Assembly: GCA_030848545.1 (NCBI GenBank)
Contig: JAVDCA010000012.1
Location: forward strand, 1-64,000
Direction: 5' to 3'
Length of the DNA: 64,000 nt
Origin: Astrobacterium formosum
GTDB lineage: Bacteria > Pseudomonadota > Alphaproteobacteria > Rhizobiales > Xanthobacteraceae
The position numbers and the translations under genes are program-made. Numbering within the stretch: position 1 is the stretch's first letter; each line of letters begins with the position of its first letter. Of the stretch, positions 40,327-49,073 are shown one piece after another. Under the pieces are notes generated by a model, which was not told the DNA's origin, searched no databases, and saw only the letters and a list, made by a program, of their open reading frames with translations.

Positions 40327-41513
40327 CCGACAAGACCGTGTCATTGCCCGAGGAGCGCCGGCCGGCCGGCTTCATCAAGAACAATCTGCGCAACTACGGC
40401 ATGCTGATATCGCTGTTGGCGATCATGCTGTTCTTCCAGGCCATGACCGACGGCACGCTGCTGCAACCGCTCAACCTCACCAATCTGGTGCTGCAGAACA
40501 GCTATATCGTCATCATGGCGCTGGGCATGCTGCTCGTCATCGTCACCGGCCATATCGACCTGTCGGTCGGGTCGGTCGCCGGCTTCGTCGGCGCGGTCGC
40601 GGCGGTGCTGATGGTGCGCTATGGGATCGATTATCCGCTGGCCTTCCTGATCTGCCTCGTGGTCGGCGCGGCGATCGGCGCGGCACAGGGGTACTGGGTC
40701 GCCTATTTCGGCATTCCTTCGTTCATCGTGACGCTGGCCGGCATGCTGGTCTTCAAGGGGCTGGCGCTCGCGCTCCTGCAGGGGCAGTCGGTGGGGCCGT
40801 TTCCGCCCACCTTCCAGAAGCTGTCGTCTGGGTTCATTCCCGAATTCATTCCCGGCGCCGGCGGTTGGCATCCGACCTCCATGCTGATCGGAACCGCGCT
40901 GGCGCTCGCGCTAGTCTATGCCGCCGCCAAGGCGCGTTCGCGCGAGCAGTCGCACGGCATCGAGGTCGAGCCCTATGGGCTTTTCGTCGCCAAGAACACC
41001 GCGCTGCTCGGCGTGGTTTTGTACTTCACCTACCTGATCGCCTCCCATCGTGGTTTGCCGAACGTCCTGGTGGTGATGACAGCCCTGATCGCCCTCTACG
41101 GATTCGTCACCCGGCGCACCGTGATCGGACGGCAGATCTACGCGGTCGGCGGCAACGCCAAGGCGGCCAAGCTGTCGGGGATCAAGACCGAACGGCTCAC
41201 CTTCCTGACTTTCGTCAACATGGGGGCGCTCGCGGCACTCGCCGGGCTGGTGTTCGCGGCGCGGCTCAACACCGCGACTCCCAAGGCCGGCCTCGGCTTC
41301 GAGCTCGACGTCATCGCGGCCTGCTTCATCGGCGGCGCCTCCGCCTATGGGGGCGTCGGCCGGGTCGGCGGCGCGGTGATCGGCGCCATGATCATGGGTG
41401 TGATGAATAACGGTATGTCGATCCTCGGCATCGGCATCGACTACCAGCAGGTGATCAAAGGCCTGGTGCTGCTCGGTGCCGTCTGCATCGATGTCTACAA
41501 CCAGCGGCGTTGA
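40323..41513 (+). CDS. gguB: Multiple sugar ABC transporter permease GguB
   Basis: A 396-residue permease, longer than RbsC-type permeases, as GguB/XylH proteins are. IVIMALGMLLVIVTGHIDLSVGSVAGFVGAVAAVLMV and FELDVIAACFIGGASAYGGVGRVGGAVIGAMIMGVMNNG are the conserved channel segments, with about ten membrane helices. The overlap with gguA (ATGA) shows coupled translation. It completes a ChvE-GguA-GguB importer for glucose, galactose, xylose or arabinose. The gguC gene often found next in relatives is absent; the following gene is convergent. Confidence 0.92.
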   Translation: MTDKTVSLPEERRPAGFIKNNLRNYGMLISLLAIMLFFQAMTDGTLLQPLNLTNLVLQNSYIVIMALGMLLVIVTGHIDLSVGSVAGFVGAVAAVLMVRYGIDYPLAFLICLVVGAAIGAAQGYWVAYFGIPSFIVTLAGMLVFKGLALALLQGQSVGPFPPTFQKLSSGFIPEFIPGAGGWHPTSMLIGTALALALVYAAAKARSREQSHGIEVEPYGLFVAKNTALLGVVLYFTYLIASHRGLPNVLVVMTALIALYGFVTRRTVIGRQIYAVGGNAKAAKLSGIKTERLTFLTFVNMGALAALAGLVFAARLNTATPKAGLGFELDVIAACFIGGASAYGGVGRVGGAVIGAMIMGVMNNGMSILGIGIDYQQVIKGLVLLGAVCIDVYNQRR

Positions 41514-41627
41514 GGTGATCGCGAAGCCGGAAGGTCGAACTTTGTGGCCTACCGGACACGCTCGTGACCCGGTCACGTCAGCGGGGGTTCACGCTTCGCA
41601 GGCGCATTATTCTGGTTCCGGATTACT

Positions 41628-42302
41628 TCAACCGACGCGGTCCTTGGGCGCCGCCTGACGCAACTGATCCGGCGACGTGGACAGATATTCAATCGCCATC
41701 CTGATGAGGCCGGGAAAATTCTGCGCCCCCAGCTTCATCTTGAGTCGGGAGCAGGTGTTGGCGACGGTCTTGTAGCTCACACCGAGATCCTCGGCGATCT
41801 GGCCATAGGACTTTCCTTCGGCGAGCAGGGCCAGGGTCTGCAACTCGCGAGGCGTGGCCTCGCTGAGCAGCTTGCCCTGGCCGCGCGTCCCGAGCAGCGC
41901 CATTTGAACGGCGATCCGGTGGTTCAGATAGGGTCGGCCGGCGCGAAGCGCATCGAAGGCTTCGATGAGGTCTTCCGGCGCGGTGTCCTTCAACAGATAG
42001 CCGGTCGCGCCGGCCTCGAGCGCGCGACTGACGATGACCGGGTCGGTGTGCATGCTGAAGACGAGGATGGGAATGCGCGGATTGTTGACGCGTACCCGTT
42101 GAATCAAGCCCAGGCCGCCGAGTCCGTTCCCCTGCAATGCGAGGTCGATGATCAGCATGTCGGGGCGATGCCGCAGGAAGAGGCGATAACCGGTCTTGAC
42201 ACTGTTCGCCTCGAGAACGTCGCGGACGCCCGCATCCTGCAGAATGCGGCGGCAGCCGTGCAGAACGATCGGGTGATCGTCGATGATGAGCACTCGTGTC
42301 AT
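41628..42302 (-). CDS. LuxR-type response regulator, probably for methanol oxidation
   Basis: A 224-residue response regulator. Residues 1-120 are a receiver domain (VLIIDDHPIVL, phosphorylation site D53 in MLIIDLALQG, Lys in YLLKDTAPEDL). Residues 150-210 are a LuxR/NarL helix-turn-helix (TPRELQTLALLAEGKSYGQIAEDLGVSYKTVANTCSRLKMKLGA). The ATG at 42302 overlaps the kinase stop (ATGA). The three-gene operon is divergent from mxaF. LuxR-type pairs such as MoxYX of Paracoccus control methanol dehydrogenase genes, so the same role is proposed from location; orthology is not proven. Confidence 0.85.
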   Translation of the reverse strand: MTRVLIIDDHPIVLHGCRRILQDAGVRDVLEANSVKTGYRLFLRHRPDMLIIDLALQGNGLGGLGLIQRVRVNNPRIPILVFSMHTDPVIVSRALEAGATGYLLKDTAPEDLIEAFDALRAGRPYLNHRIAVQMALLGTRGQGKLLSEATPRELQTLALLAEGKSYGQIAEDLGVSYKTVANTCSRLKMKLGAQNFPGLIRMAIEYLSTSPDQLRQAAPKDRVG

Positions 42303-43891
42303 GCCGAAGCCTTGCGCCTGGCCGTGCCCTGGACCGCGCCTTGCACCGCGCCTTGGCCGACGTGCCACTCCGCCTCGTCAATCGGAATGGCGATGTCGAG
42401 GCGGGTACCGCCATTGGATCGCCTGGAGATGGTGAAGCGTCCCCCCAACGCCCGCACGCGCTCCTCCATTCCCAACAGTCCGAGACCCGGCTGTCGCTTC
42501 GGTCCGATCCCGCATCCGTCGTCCTTCACCGCCAGTCGGAGGACGGCGGACGCGTAGTATCCGGCGCAATCGGGGACGACGGTCGTGCGCTGCTCGAGCT
42601 CGATCGCAATGGTCTTCGCGCCCGAATGCCGGATCGCGTTGGTGATGCCTTCCTGGACGCAGCGATAAATGGTGAGGTCGATGCAGTCGCCATATTTGTC
42701 GGCGATGCGGCCGATGGCCAATTCGAAGGCGCAGTCGGAGTCGTGCTGTTCGAACTCGGAGACGAGGGTCGCGATCACGTCCCTGAGGGGCACGTGATGG
42801 AGCGCCATCGGACGGATTCTGTCGAGCAGACGGCGGTTGACGGTCTGGATTCGCTCCGTGGTCTGGATAAGGGTCATGACGCGCTCGCGGACGCTTTCGG
42901 CCACGTCGTCCGGAAGCGATGCCGTGAGGCGCTTGATCGACGCCGCATCGGCTCGAAGGCCGAACAGGCACGGCCCCAGTTCGTCGTGAAGTTCACTGGC
43001 AATCAGGCGGCGCTCGTCGTCTTGCACGGTGATGAGACGACGGTTGAGCCTTGTATTATCCCCTCTGGCGGCGTCAAGCGCGCTGGCCAACCGGTTGAAT
43101 TGGTCCACGATGTCGGCGAGCTCCCGCACTTTCGGAAACGGCAGGCGAAATCGAAGGTTTCCGCCTCCCATCTCGCGCAGGCCGACCGCCAGGCTGACGA
43201 GAGGATCGAGCACGCGGCCGAGGGCGACGAACAGCAAGGCGATCACGGTCAAATTGACAATGCCGGCGAGGATGGCGAGGTCCGACATGTCTCTCCAGAC
43301 TTCGGCAATCTCGTCCGACGCATGCCCGACGACGAATACGGAGCCGATGTGCTCTCCCCTGGAAATGACCGGTACCTCGCGTTGCAGATCACCGACATCG
43401 AGGAGGGCTGCGAACCAGCCGGGAACGCCGGCGGCGTCGTCCCGGGAGTCGTCGTCGGGCTCACCGGCCAGCGGCACCGGCCGTCCGCCCGCGTCGGTGA
43501 TCAGGATCCGGACGTGCCGCATGTTGCTGATCTGCAGCGGCAGATTCTCGAGCGGACGGGCCCCCGGCAGGTCGCGGACGAGCCGTTCCACCGTCCCGCG
43601 CACGAAACGCTCGGCGACCTCCATCGAGGCGGCGATCTCCACCTTGGTCGCCCATTTCGCGTTGTATACGGCCAGCGCGCCGGCGACGACGCCGGCCGCC
43701 AGATTGATGCAGGAGAAGAGCACGATCAGCCGCCAGCGAAACGACCTGTCGTACCATAGCCAATGGGAGAGGCGCACATAGGCGCGGGCGCGACTTTCCG
43801 ACGTGCCTGTCTGGAACGCCGTCGTCGGCGCAAGGGGCGGGGCCTCGTCTTCAGTCTTTAAAATGCCGATGTCGACCATGGTCCTCTCCAT
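42299..43891 (-). CDS. Membrane sensor histidine kinase (HisKA_3 type), divergent from mxaF
   Basis: A 530-residue kinase with two membrane segments (about 53-75 and 204-224) enclosing a 125-residue periplasmic sensor. A HAMP region follows (about 225-275), then a HisKA_3 dimerisation helix with H302 in IASELHDELGPCLFG, and an ATPase domain with N in EGITNAIRHSGA and DDGCGIGPKRQPGLGLLGM. The C-terminal tail QGAVQGAVQGTARR comes from a 12-bp tandem repeat. The start shares one base with the lipoprotein stop (TGATG). It presumably senses a periplasmic signal linked to methanol oxidation and phosphorylates the adjacent LuxR-type regulator; that is an inference from position. Confidence 0.86.
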   Translation of the reverse strand: MERTMVDIGILKTEDEAPPLAPTTAFQTGTSESRARAYVRLSHWLWYDRSFRWRLIVLFSCINLAAGVVAGALAVYNAKWATKVEIAASMEVAERFVRGTVERLVRDLPGARPLENLPLQISNMRHVRILITDAGGRPVPLAGEPDDDSRDDAAGVPGWFAALLDVGDLQREVPVISRGEHIGSVFVVGHASDEIAEVWRDMSDLAILAGIVNLTVIALLFVALGRVLDPLVSLAVGLREMGGGNLRFRLPFPKVRELADIVDQFNRLASALDAARGDNTRLNRRLITVQDDERRLIASELHDELGPCLFGLRADAASIKRLTASLPDDVAESVRERVMTLIQTTERIQTVNRRLLDRIRPMALHHVPLRDVIATLVSEFEQHDSDCAFELAIGRIADKYGDCIDLTIYRCVQEGITNAIRHSGAKTIAIELEQRTTVVPDCAGYYASAVLRLAVKDDGCGIGPKRQPGLGLLGMEERVRALGGRFTISRRSNGGTRLDIAIPIDEAEWHVGQGAVQGAVQGTARRKASA

Positions 43892-44418
43892 CAGCGCGGC
43901 GTCTCGGCGGCGGTTCTCGCCAGCGCCTGCAGCGCCTGATCGCGACTCGCCCCGGTCATGCGGATGTTGAAGTAGTGCTGGCCTGCTTCGCCAAATCCCC
44001 GACGCCTTTCGTCGGAGCCGGCCCCGACCAGGCCTTCGATCACAAGCCGGGCGCTTTCGTCGATGCCGCGCGCCCGCAGCATTTCCTCGATCTGGGCGGC
44101 CCGGTTCGCAATCATGCGCGGCGTTTCGGTGTAGTGTCGATGGGCGCGGGCCAGCAGGTTCCCGAAGCTTGCGACCGTTGCGGCCGAACGCCCGAGATCG
44201 CGGGCGGCTTCACGGGACGCCAGCCATTGTTCCGGCGGTGTCGGATCGTGCATGTCGAGCCATCGTTTGTCGGCGATGACCGTCGTGGGGGCTGCGGATG
44301 CTGCCTGGTGCGCCGGGTTGTCGGTGCCCCCGTCGCAAGCGACGAGCCCGGTGGCAAGGCCTGCCAGCAGTATTCGGCGGCACAGGGGCGTCGACGTCGC
44401 AAAGTGACGAACGATCAA
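43891..44418 (-). CDS. Periplasmic lipoprotein encoded with the two-component system
   Basis: A 175-residue protein starting at a TTG with GGAGG seven bases upstream. The N-terminus, RRILLAGLATGLVACDGG, is a lipoprotein signal with lipobox Cys28. The mature part is helical (MIANRAAQIEEMLRARGIDESARLVIEGLVG and QHYFNIRMTGASRDQALQAL). It is the first gene of an operon with the sensor kinase and regulator, divergent from mxaF. Being lipid-anchored in the periplasm, it could feed a signal to the kinase. No named family is recognised; MoxZ-like accessory roles are possible but untested. Confidence 0.72.
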   Translation of the reverse strand: MIVRHFATSTPLCRRILLAGLATGLVACDGGTDNPAHQAASAAPTTVIADKRWLDMHDPTPPEQWLASREAARDLGRSAATVASFGNLLARAHRHYTETPRMIANRAAQIEEMLRARGIDESARLVIEGLVGAGSDERRRGFGEAGQHYFNIRMTGASRDQALQALARTAAETPR

Positions 44419-44742
44419 AACTCGACCTCCGGGGGACAGGTCGCTCCGCCATCAGGGCGGAGAGAGCTATGCGCCATGACGTTACCGCATTTCACGGGGG
44501 CCCGCGATGCCACATCTCGGCAATCCGGATTGCCAGATCTTCCCGGTGGTATTTGCAGACTGTGCTCACGACGGCCACCGCCGTTCGTGAAACACTCGGC
44601 GAGGAAGAGATTGCCGAAGCAGTGATCTCTCCGATCGCCGGCCGAGCGATCCCTTGGCGACAGTCTTCAGGCGGCCGCGTTTGGCGGCCGGAAGCTGTGC
44701 CAGAGGACGCGGTGGCGGGCAGGAAACACCAAGGGAGGAAGT
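44419..44742. promoter_or_regulatory. Divergent promoter region of mxaF and the two-component operon
   Basis: No gene is seen. The 3' end carries the mxaF ribosome-binding site AAGGGAGGAAGT directly before the ATG, and the opposite end the GGAGG site of the lipoprotein gene. GC-rich inverted words (ggcggccgcgtttggcggccg, near 44671-44691) could be operator sites for the LuxR-type regulator. Promoter elements could not be assigned with confidence. Confidence 0.5.
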
Positions 44743-46632
44743 ATGAGGTGCTGGCTCGATTCGGCGTCAGTTGCCGCGATCGCATTGGCGGTTGCCGCGG
44801 GCGCGCAGTTCGGCAGCGCGGGATCTGCGCTCGCCAATGACAGGCTGAACCAGTTGTCGCAGAGCACCGACAACTGGGTGATGCCCGGCAAGAACTACAG
44901 CGCGAACAACTACAGCGCGGCGGCGCAGATCACCACCGAGAACGTGAAGCGCCTGCGTTCTGCCTGGTCGTTTTCGACCGGCGTACTGAACGGCCACGAG
45001 GGTACCCCCCTCGTGGTGAATGGCAAGATGTATGTCCACGGGGCTTTCCCGAACCCCACCTTTGCGCTCGATCTCAACGACCCGGGCAAGATCCTGTGGC
45101 AGCACAAACCGAAGCAGGACCCGACCGCCCGGGCGGTGGCGTGCTGCGATCTCGTCAATCGGGGTCTCGCCTACTGGCCGGGCGACGGCACGGTTCCGCC
45201 GCTCATCCTCAAGACGCAGCTCGACGGACATGTGGTCGCGCTCAATGCGGAGACCGGCGAGGAACGTTGGAAGGTCGAGAATTCGGACATCAAGGTCGGT
45301 TCCACCCTCACCATTGCGCCGTTCGTCGTCAAGGACAACGTGATCATCGGTTCATCGGGGGCCGAGCTCGGCGTACGCGGTTATCTCACCGCTTACGACG
45401 TCAAGACGGGCGCCCAGAAATGGCGGGCCTATGCGACGGGTTCCGACCGCGAAATGCTGATCGGCGCCGATTTCAACAAGAACACCCCCCATTACGGGCA
45501 GCACGGGCTCGGCCTGGAGACGTGGGAGGGAGACGCCTGGAAGATCGGCGGCGGGACAAACTGGGGCTGGTATGCCTACGATCCCGGTACCAACTGGATC
45601 TATTTCGGAACCGGCAATCCGGCGCCGTGGAACGAGACCATGCGTCCCGGCGACAACAAATGGACGATGACGATCTTCGCCCGCGACGTCGACACCGGCG
45701 AGGCGAAGTTCGGTTATCAAAAGACACCACACGATGAATGGGACTATGCCGGGGTCAACGTCATGATGCTGAGCGAGCAGACGGACAAGAGCGGCAAGAT
45801 GCGCAAGCTGTTGACGCATCCCGACCGCAACGGCATCGTCTACACGCTCGACCGCGAGACCGGCGAACTCGTCTCGGCCGACAAGCTCGACGACACGGTC
45901 AACTGGGTCAAGCAGGTCGACCTCAAGTCCGGCCTGCCGCAACGCGATCCCGAATTCGGGACGCGCATGGACCATAAGGGACGCGACATCTGTCCCTCGG
46001 CGATGGGCTTCCACAACCAGGGCCACGATTCCTACGACCCGGAGAAGAAGCGCTTCTTCATGGGCATCAATCACATCTGCATGGATTGGGAGCCCTTCAT
46101 GCTGCCCTATCGGGCCGGGCAGTTCTTCGTCGGCGCCACGCTGTGGATGTATCCGGGACCGAAAGGCGACAAGCAGAACAATGTCGGCCTCGGCCAGATC
46201 AAGTCCTACGACGCCATCAACAACAAGTACTCGTGGGAGAAGATGGAGCGGTTCGCCGTGTGGGGCGGCACGCTCGCGACCGCCGGCAATCTGGTATTCT
46301 ACGGAACGCTCGACGGCTTCATCAAGGCGCGTGACAGCCGCGATGGCAAGCTCTTGTGGAAGTACCGTCTGCCCTCCGGCGTGATCGGCCATCCGATGAC
46401 CTACACGCACAAGGGCGTGCAGTACGTCGCCATCATGTACGGAGTCGGCGGCTGGCCGGGCGTCGGTCTGGTCTTCGACCTGCAGGACCCGACCGCGGGC
46501 CTGGGCGCCGTCGGCGCGTTCAAGAACCTGCAGAACTACACGCAGATGGGCGGCGGCGTGATGGTCTTCTCGCTCGACGGGCAGGGCCCATACGACGATC
46601 CGAACGTGGGCGAATACGACACGCGCGGTTGA
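44743..46632 (+). CDS. mxaF: Methanol dehydrogenase large subunit, calcium type
   Basis: A 629-residue PQQ quinoprotein with signal peptide residues 1-31 (cut after SALA). The vicinal disulfide cysteines are C134-C135 in [11 protein letters not shown]. In mature numbering, Glu177 (GAELGVRG), Asn261 (GTGNPAPWN) and Asp303 (HDEWDYAG) match the calcium ligands and catalytic base of MxaF exactly, and position 305 is Ala rather than the Asp of lanthanide XoxF enzymes. It oxidises methanol to formaldehyde in the periplasm and passes electrons to cytochrome cL. It is followed by the other mxa genes in the classical order. Confidence 0.97.
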   Translation: MRCWLDSASVAAIALAVAAGAQFGSAGSALANDRLNQLSQSTDNWVMPGKNYSANNYSAAAQITTENVKRLRSAWSFSTGVLNGHEGTPLVVNGKMYVHGAFPNPTFALDLNDPGKILWQHKPKQDPTARAVACCDLVNRGLAYWPGDGTVPPLILKTQLDGHVVALNAETGEERWKVENSDIKVGSTLTIAPFVVKDNVIIGSSGAELGVRGYLTAYDVKTGAQKWRAYATGSDREMLIGADFNKNTPHYGQHGLGLETWEGDAWKIGGGTNWGWYAYDPGTNWIYFGTGNPAPWNETMRPGDNKWTMTIFARDVDTGEAKFGYQKTPHDEWDYAGVNVMMLSEQTDKSGKMRKLLTHPDRNGIVYTLDRETGELVSADKLDDTVNWVKQVDLKSGLPQRDPEFGTRMDHKGRDICPSAMGFHNQGHDSYDPEKKRFFMGINHICMDWEPFMLPYRAGQFFVGATLWMYPGPKGDKQNNVGLGQIKSYDAINNKYSWEKMERFAVWGGTLATAGNLVFYGTLDGFIKARDSRDGKLLWKYRLPSGVIGHPMTYTHKGVQYVAIMYGVGGWPGVGLVFDLQDPTAGLGAVGAFKNLQNYTQMGGGVMVFSLDGQGPYDDPNVGEYDTRG

Positions 46633-46804
46633 CCGCGATCGCATCCGCGACCCCGCTGCGGTCTGTCACTGGCCGCAGCGGGTAGTCCGGCCGCATGTCG
46701 TTCTCACCTCTCAGGAAAGCCCTTCGCGGGGAACGCTCTCCGCAGGAAAGAAAAGAGAAGTGCGAATCACGCCACTCCTGCCGCTCACGGCAAACAGGTG
46801 CACA

Positions 46805-47737
46805 ATGGTGATATTCTCGCACGCGCAGCTCCCGAGCGCAAAAAACCACCAACTCCTCGGTTCACGCCTCTTTGGTTCACATCTCTTTGGTTCACGCCTC
46901 ATTCGTTCCGTGAGCCTTGCGTTACTTGCCGGCGTGCTGCCGATCCTGCTGGCTGAGCGCGCGTCTTCGCAGACGGCAGCGACATTGCGGATCTGCGCGT
47001 CCGAAAACGAGGCGCCCTATTCGGCGCGAGAAGGGAAGGGGTTCGAAAACCGGATCGCGGTCGTTCTCGCGGAAACAATGGGACGACGGCCGGAGATCGT
47101 GTGGACGAGCAAGCCCGCGATCTACCTGGTGCGGGACTATCTCGACCAGAACAAATGTGATGTCGTCATGGGTCTCGACACCGGCGATGAGCGCGTATTG
47201 ACGAGCAAGCCGTATTACCGGACCGGATACGCGTTCGTAACGCTCGCCGAGCGCAATGTCATGGCGTCGGCCTGGAACGACGACCAGATTCACGGCCTGT
47301 CTCGGTTTGCGATCCGCTTCTATTCTCCGCCCGCCGAGAGCATTTTGAGGCAGCTCGACAAGTACGAGGACAACGTCGCCTACCTGCATTCGCTGGTCAA
47401 TTTCAAATCGCGTCGCAATCAGTATGTCCAGGTTCCGGCGGAAAGGCTCGTGAGCGAGGTCGCAAGCGGAGAAGCCGACATTGCGATCGCGTTTGCGCCG
47501 GAGGTGGCGCGCTATGTGAAGGCCTCGTCGAAGCCGCTGCGGATGACGCTCATCGCCAGCGAGATCACGCGGTCGGACGGTGTCAAGATCCCGGTCCAGT
47601 TCGATCAGTCGGTCGGGGTGCGCAAGGGAGACACCCAGCTCCTGGCGGAGATCGATGCCGCGTTGGTGAAGGCGCGCCCGCAAATCCAGCAACTTCTCAG
47701 GGCGGAGGGAATTCCGCTTCTCGAGACTCATATGTGA
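46805..47737 (+). CDS. mxaJ: Periplasmic binding-protein-like MxaJ
   Basis: A 310-residue secreted protein of the type-II periplasmic binding fold. After an unusual leader encoded by three 15-bp repeats (GSRLFGSHLFGSRL), the hydrophobic signal SVSLALLAGVLPILLA leads to the mature part beginning near ATLRICASENEAPYS. CDVVMGLDTGDERVLTSKPYYRTGYAFVTLA is typical of MxaJ. MxaJ is required for making active methanol dehydrogenase, probably in assembly of the MxaFI tetramer. The start is uncertain: ATG 46805 is used, GTG 46760 and internal GTG codons are possible. It lies between mxaF and mxaG. Confidence 0.88.
   Translation: MVIFSHAQLPSAKNHQLLGSRLFGSHLFGSRLIRSVSLALLAGVLPILLAERASSQTAATLRICASENEAPYSAREGKGFENRIAVVLAETMGRRPEIVWTSKPAIYLVRDYLDQNKCDVVMGLDTGDERVLTSKPYYRTGYAFVTLAERNVMASAWNDDQIHGLSRFAIRFYSPPAESILRQLDKYEDNVAYLHSLVNFKSRRNQYVQVPAERLVSEVASGEADIAIAFAPEVARYVKASSKPLRMTLIASEITRSDGVKIPVQFDQSVGVRKGDTQLLAEIDAALVKARPQIQQLLRAEGIPLLETHM
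46859..46903. repeat. Three tandem 15-bp units in the signal-peptide region of mxaJ
   Basis: ggttcacgcctcttt, ggttcacatctcttt and ggttcacgcctcatt run directly on, encoding repeats of L/S-F-G-S-R/H. They lengthen the positively charged part before the hydrophobic core of the signal peptide. Copy-number changes would stay in frame. Confidence 0.78.
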
Positions 47738-47823
47738 AACGATGACTGAGCGCTAAGGATCTTTCTTCGGCGACTGGGCGATGTTCAGTGACAGACATGA
47801 GTGGCAATGGGTGGCGACGCAGA

Positions 47824-48405
47824 ATGAAACGGAAAGTCGTAATGCGGGCTTTGCTGGGTGCGTTGTTGGCTGTGGGAGGTGCGTGGGGAGCGCGTGCGAC
47901 TCTGACCTTCAATGACACCATTACGGGCGAGACACTGGACCTCAGTCAGGCGGCGGAGGATGGACGGGATACGGAGGCCGTAAAGACGTTTCTTGAGACC
48001 GGCACCAATCCGTACAACGAGAACCCGGCCTGCCTGCCGAAGGGAGAGGAGCTCTTCCTCGGTGCGTGCTCGGCCTGCCATGGACATGTGGGCGAGGGCA
48101 AGATCGGCCCCGGTCTCAACGACAGTTACTGGACCTATCCGAAGAACGAGACCGACAAAGGACTGTTCGAGACCATTTTCGGCGGAGCCCGAGGTCAGAT
48201 GGGTCCGATGTACGGTGCGCTCAAGCTTGACGAGATGTTGTTGACGATGGCGTGGGTGCGCCACCTTTACGACGGCAAACCCAGCGAAGCGACTTGGCTC
48301 AGCGATGCCCAACGAAAGGTTTTCACGCCCTATTCGAAACGAGCGAATGGGGGAGGACCGGACCCTGATGCGGCGGGGGGTGAGTGCAGACCGCAGCAGA
48401 ACTGA
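47824..48405 (+). CDS. mxaG: Cytochrome cL, electron acceptor of methanol dehydrogenase
   Basis: A 193-residue secreted cytochrome c. A signal sequence ([25 protein letters not shown]) precedes [40 protein letters not shown], which is characteristic of MxaG. The heme motif is CSACH, and the sixth ligand Met is expected in [10 protein letters not shown]. It takes electrons from MxaFI in the periplasm and passes them to a class I cytochrome c. The ATG at 47824 is chosen for the signal peptide; ATG 47797 and GTG 47788 are alternatives. It lies between mxaJ and pqqA. Confidence 0.93.
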   Translation: MKRKVVMRALLGALLAVGGAWGARATLTFNDTITGETLDLSQAAEDGRDTEAVKTFLETGTNPYNENPACLPKGEELFLGACSACHGHVGEGKIGPGLNDSYWTYPKNETDKGLFETIFGGARGQMGPMYGALKLDEMLLTMAWVRHLYDGKPSEATWLSDAQRKVFTPYSKRANGGGPDPDAAGGECRPQQN

Positions 48406-48449
48406 AACGCACCGGCCGTAGACCGGCATCAACGCCCAAGGAGACGATC

Positions 48450-48533
48450 ATGACGAAGACTTGGATGACGCCGACCCTGATCGAGATCTGCGTGGGATTG
48501 GAAATCAACGGCTATCTGCCGGCGGAATTCTGA
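48450..48533 (+). CDS. pqqA: PQQ precursor peptide PqqA, embedded in the mxa operon
   Basis: A 27-residue frame with an ideal AAGGAG ribosome-binding site eight bases before its ATG. The sequence holds EICVGLEINGY, and E-x3-Y (E18 and Y22) is the Glu-Tyr pair that PqqE, with PqqD, cross-links in the first step of pyrroloquinoline quinone synthesis. Methylobacterium PqqA has the similar EICVGMEVTSY. Methanol dehydrogenase needs PQQ, so co-transcription would tie precursor supply to enzyme level. pqqA is usually in the pqq operon; here no other pqq genes are nearby. Conservation of the frame and ribosome-binding site argues it is functional. Confidence 0.9.
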   Translation: MTKTWMTPTLIEICVGLEINGYLPAEF

Positions 48534-48613
48534 TGCGGGCGGCCGGTTCGATCCGGCTGCCAGCGTGAAGAACGGCCGTCGAGGCCAAGAAAACGGGAGG
48601 AAGGAGGATGCCG

Positions 48614-48925
48614 ATGAAGACATTCAATCGCGCCTGCCGCATGGCCCTTGTGGCTGCAGGCACCAGCGCGCTGGTGCTCGTCGCTGCTTCGGCGCATGCC
48701 TATGACGGCACCAACTGCAAGGCGCCGGGAAACTGCTGGGAGCCGAAGCCCGGCTATCCGGCCAAGGTCGCCGGGTCGAAATACGATCCCAAGCACGACG
48801 CCAAGGAGATCAATAAGCAGTCCGAATCGATCAAGGCCATGGAGGAGCGCAACCGCAAGCGCGTCGAATACTTCAACAAGAGCGGAAAGTATGTCTATGA
48901 TATGAAGCAGATTCCCAGTCAGTAG
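48614..48925 (+). CDS. mxaI: Methanol dehydrogenase small subunit
   Basis: A 103-residue precursor with signal peptide residues 1-28 (up to SAHA). The mature peptide starts YDGTNCKAPGNCWEPKPGYPAKVAGSKYDPKHDAKE, the hallmark of MxaI, with its disulfide cysteines in NCKAPGNC. The Lys-rich C-terminal helix (IKAMEERNRKRVEYFNKSGKYVYD) wraps around MxaF. The ATG at 48614 is preferred over 48608 because AGGAGG lies six bases upstream. Its role in catalysis is unclear, but it marks the calcium-type enzyme, since lanthanide XoxF enzymes do not need it. Confidence 0.96.
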   Translation: MKTFNRACRMALVAAGTSALVLVAASAHAYDGTNCKAPGNCWEPKPGYPAKVAGSKYDPKHDAKEINKQSESIKAMEERNRKRVEYFNKSGKYVYDMKQIPSQ

Positions 48926-49073
48926 CGGTTTCGGTGTTGTGCGGGCTCCTGTCCGCGCAAAGGGCGCGATCTCGACGGGACGGATCAAGGTGTCATTCCC
49001 TGCCTTTGGTCCGCAACCGACGAGGTCGCGCCTATCCTCCGCTGACACCGCTCGCCGTGACGGAAATGAGAGC

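Noticed and set aside
44743-46632. Assignment of the methanol dehydrogenase as lanthanide-type XoxF
   Set aside because: Position 305 (mature numbering) is Ala, not the extra Asp of XoxF, and the operon includes mxaI and the calcium-insertion genes, so it is MxaF.
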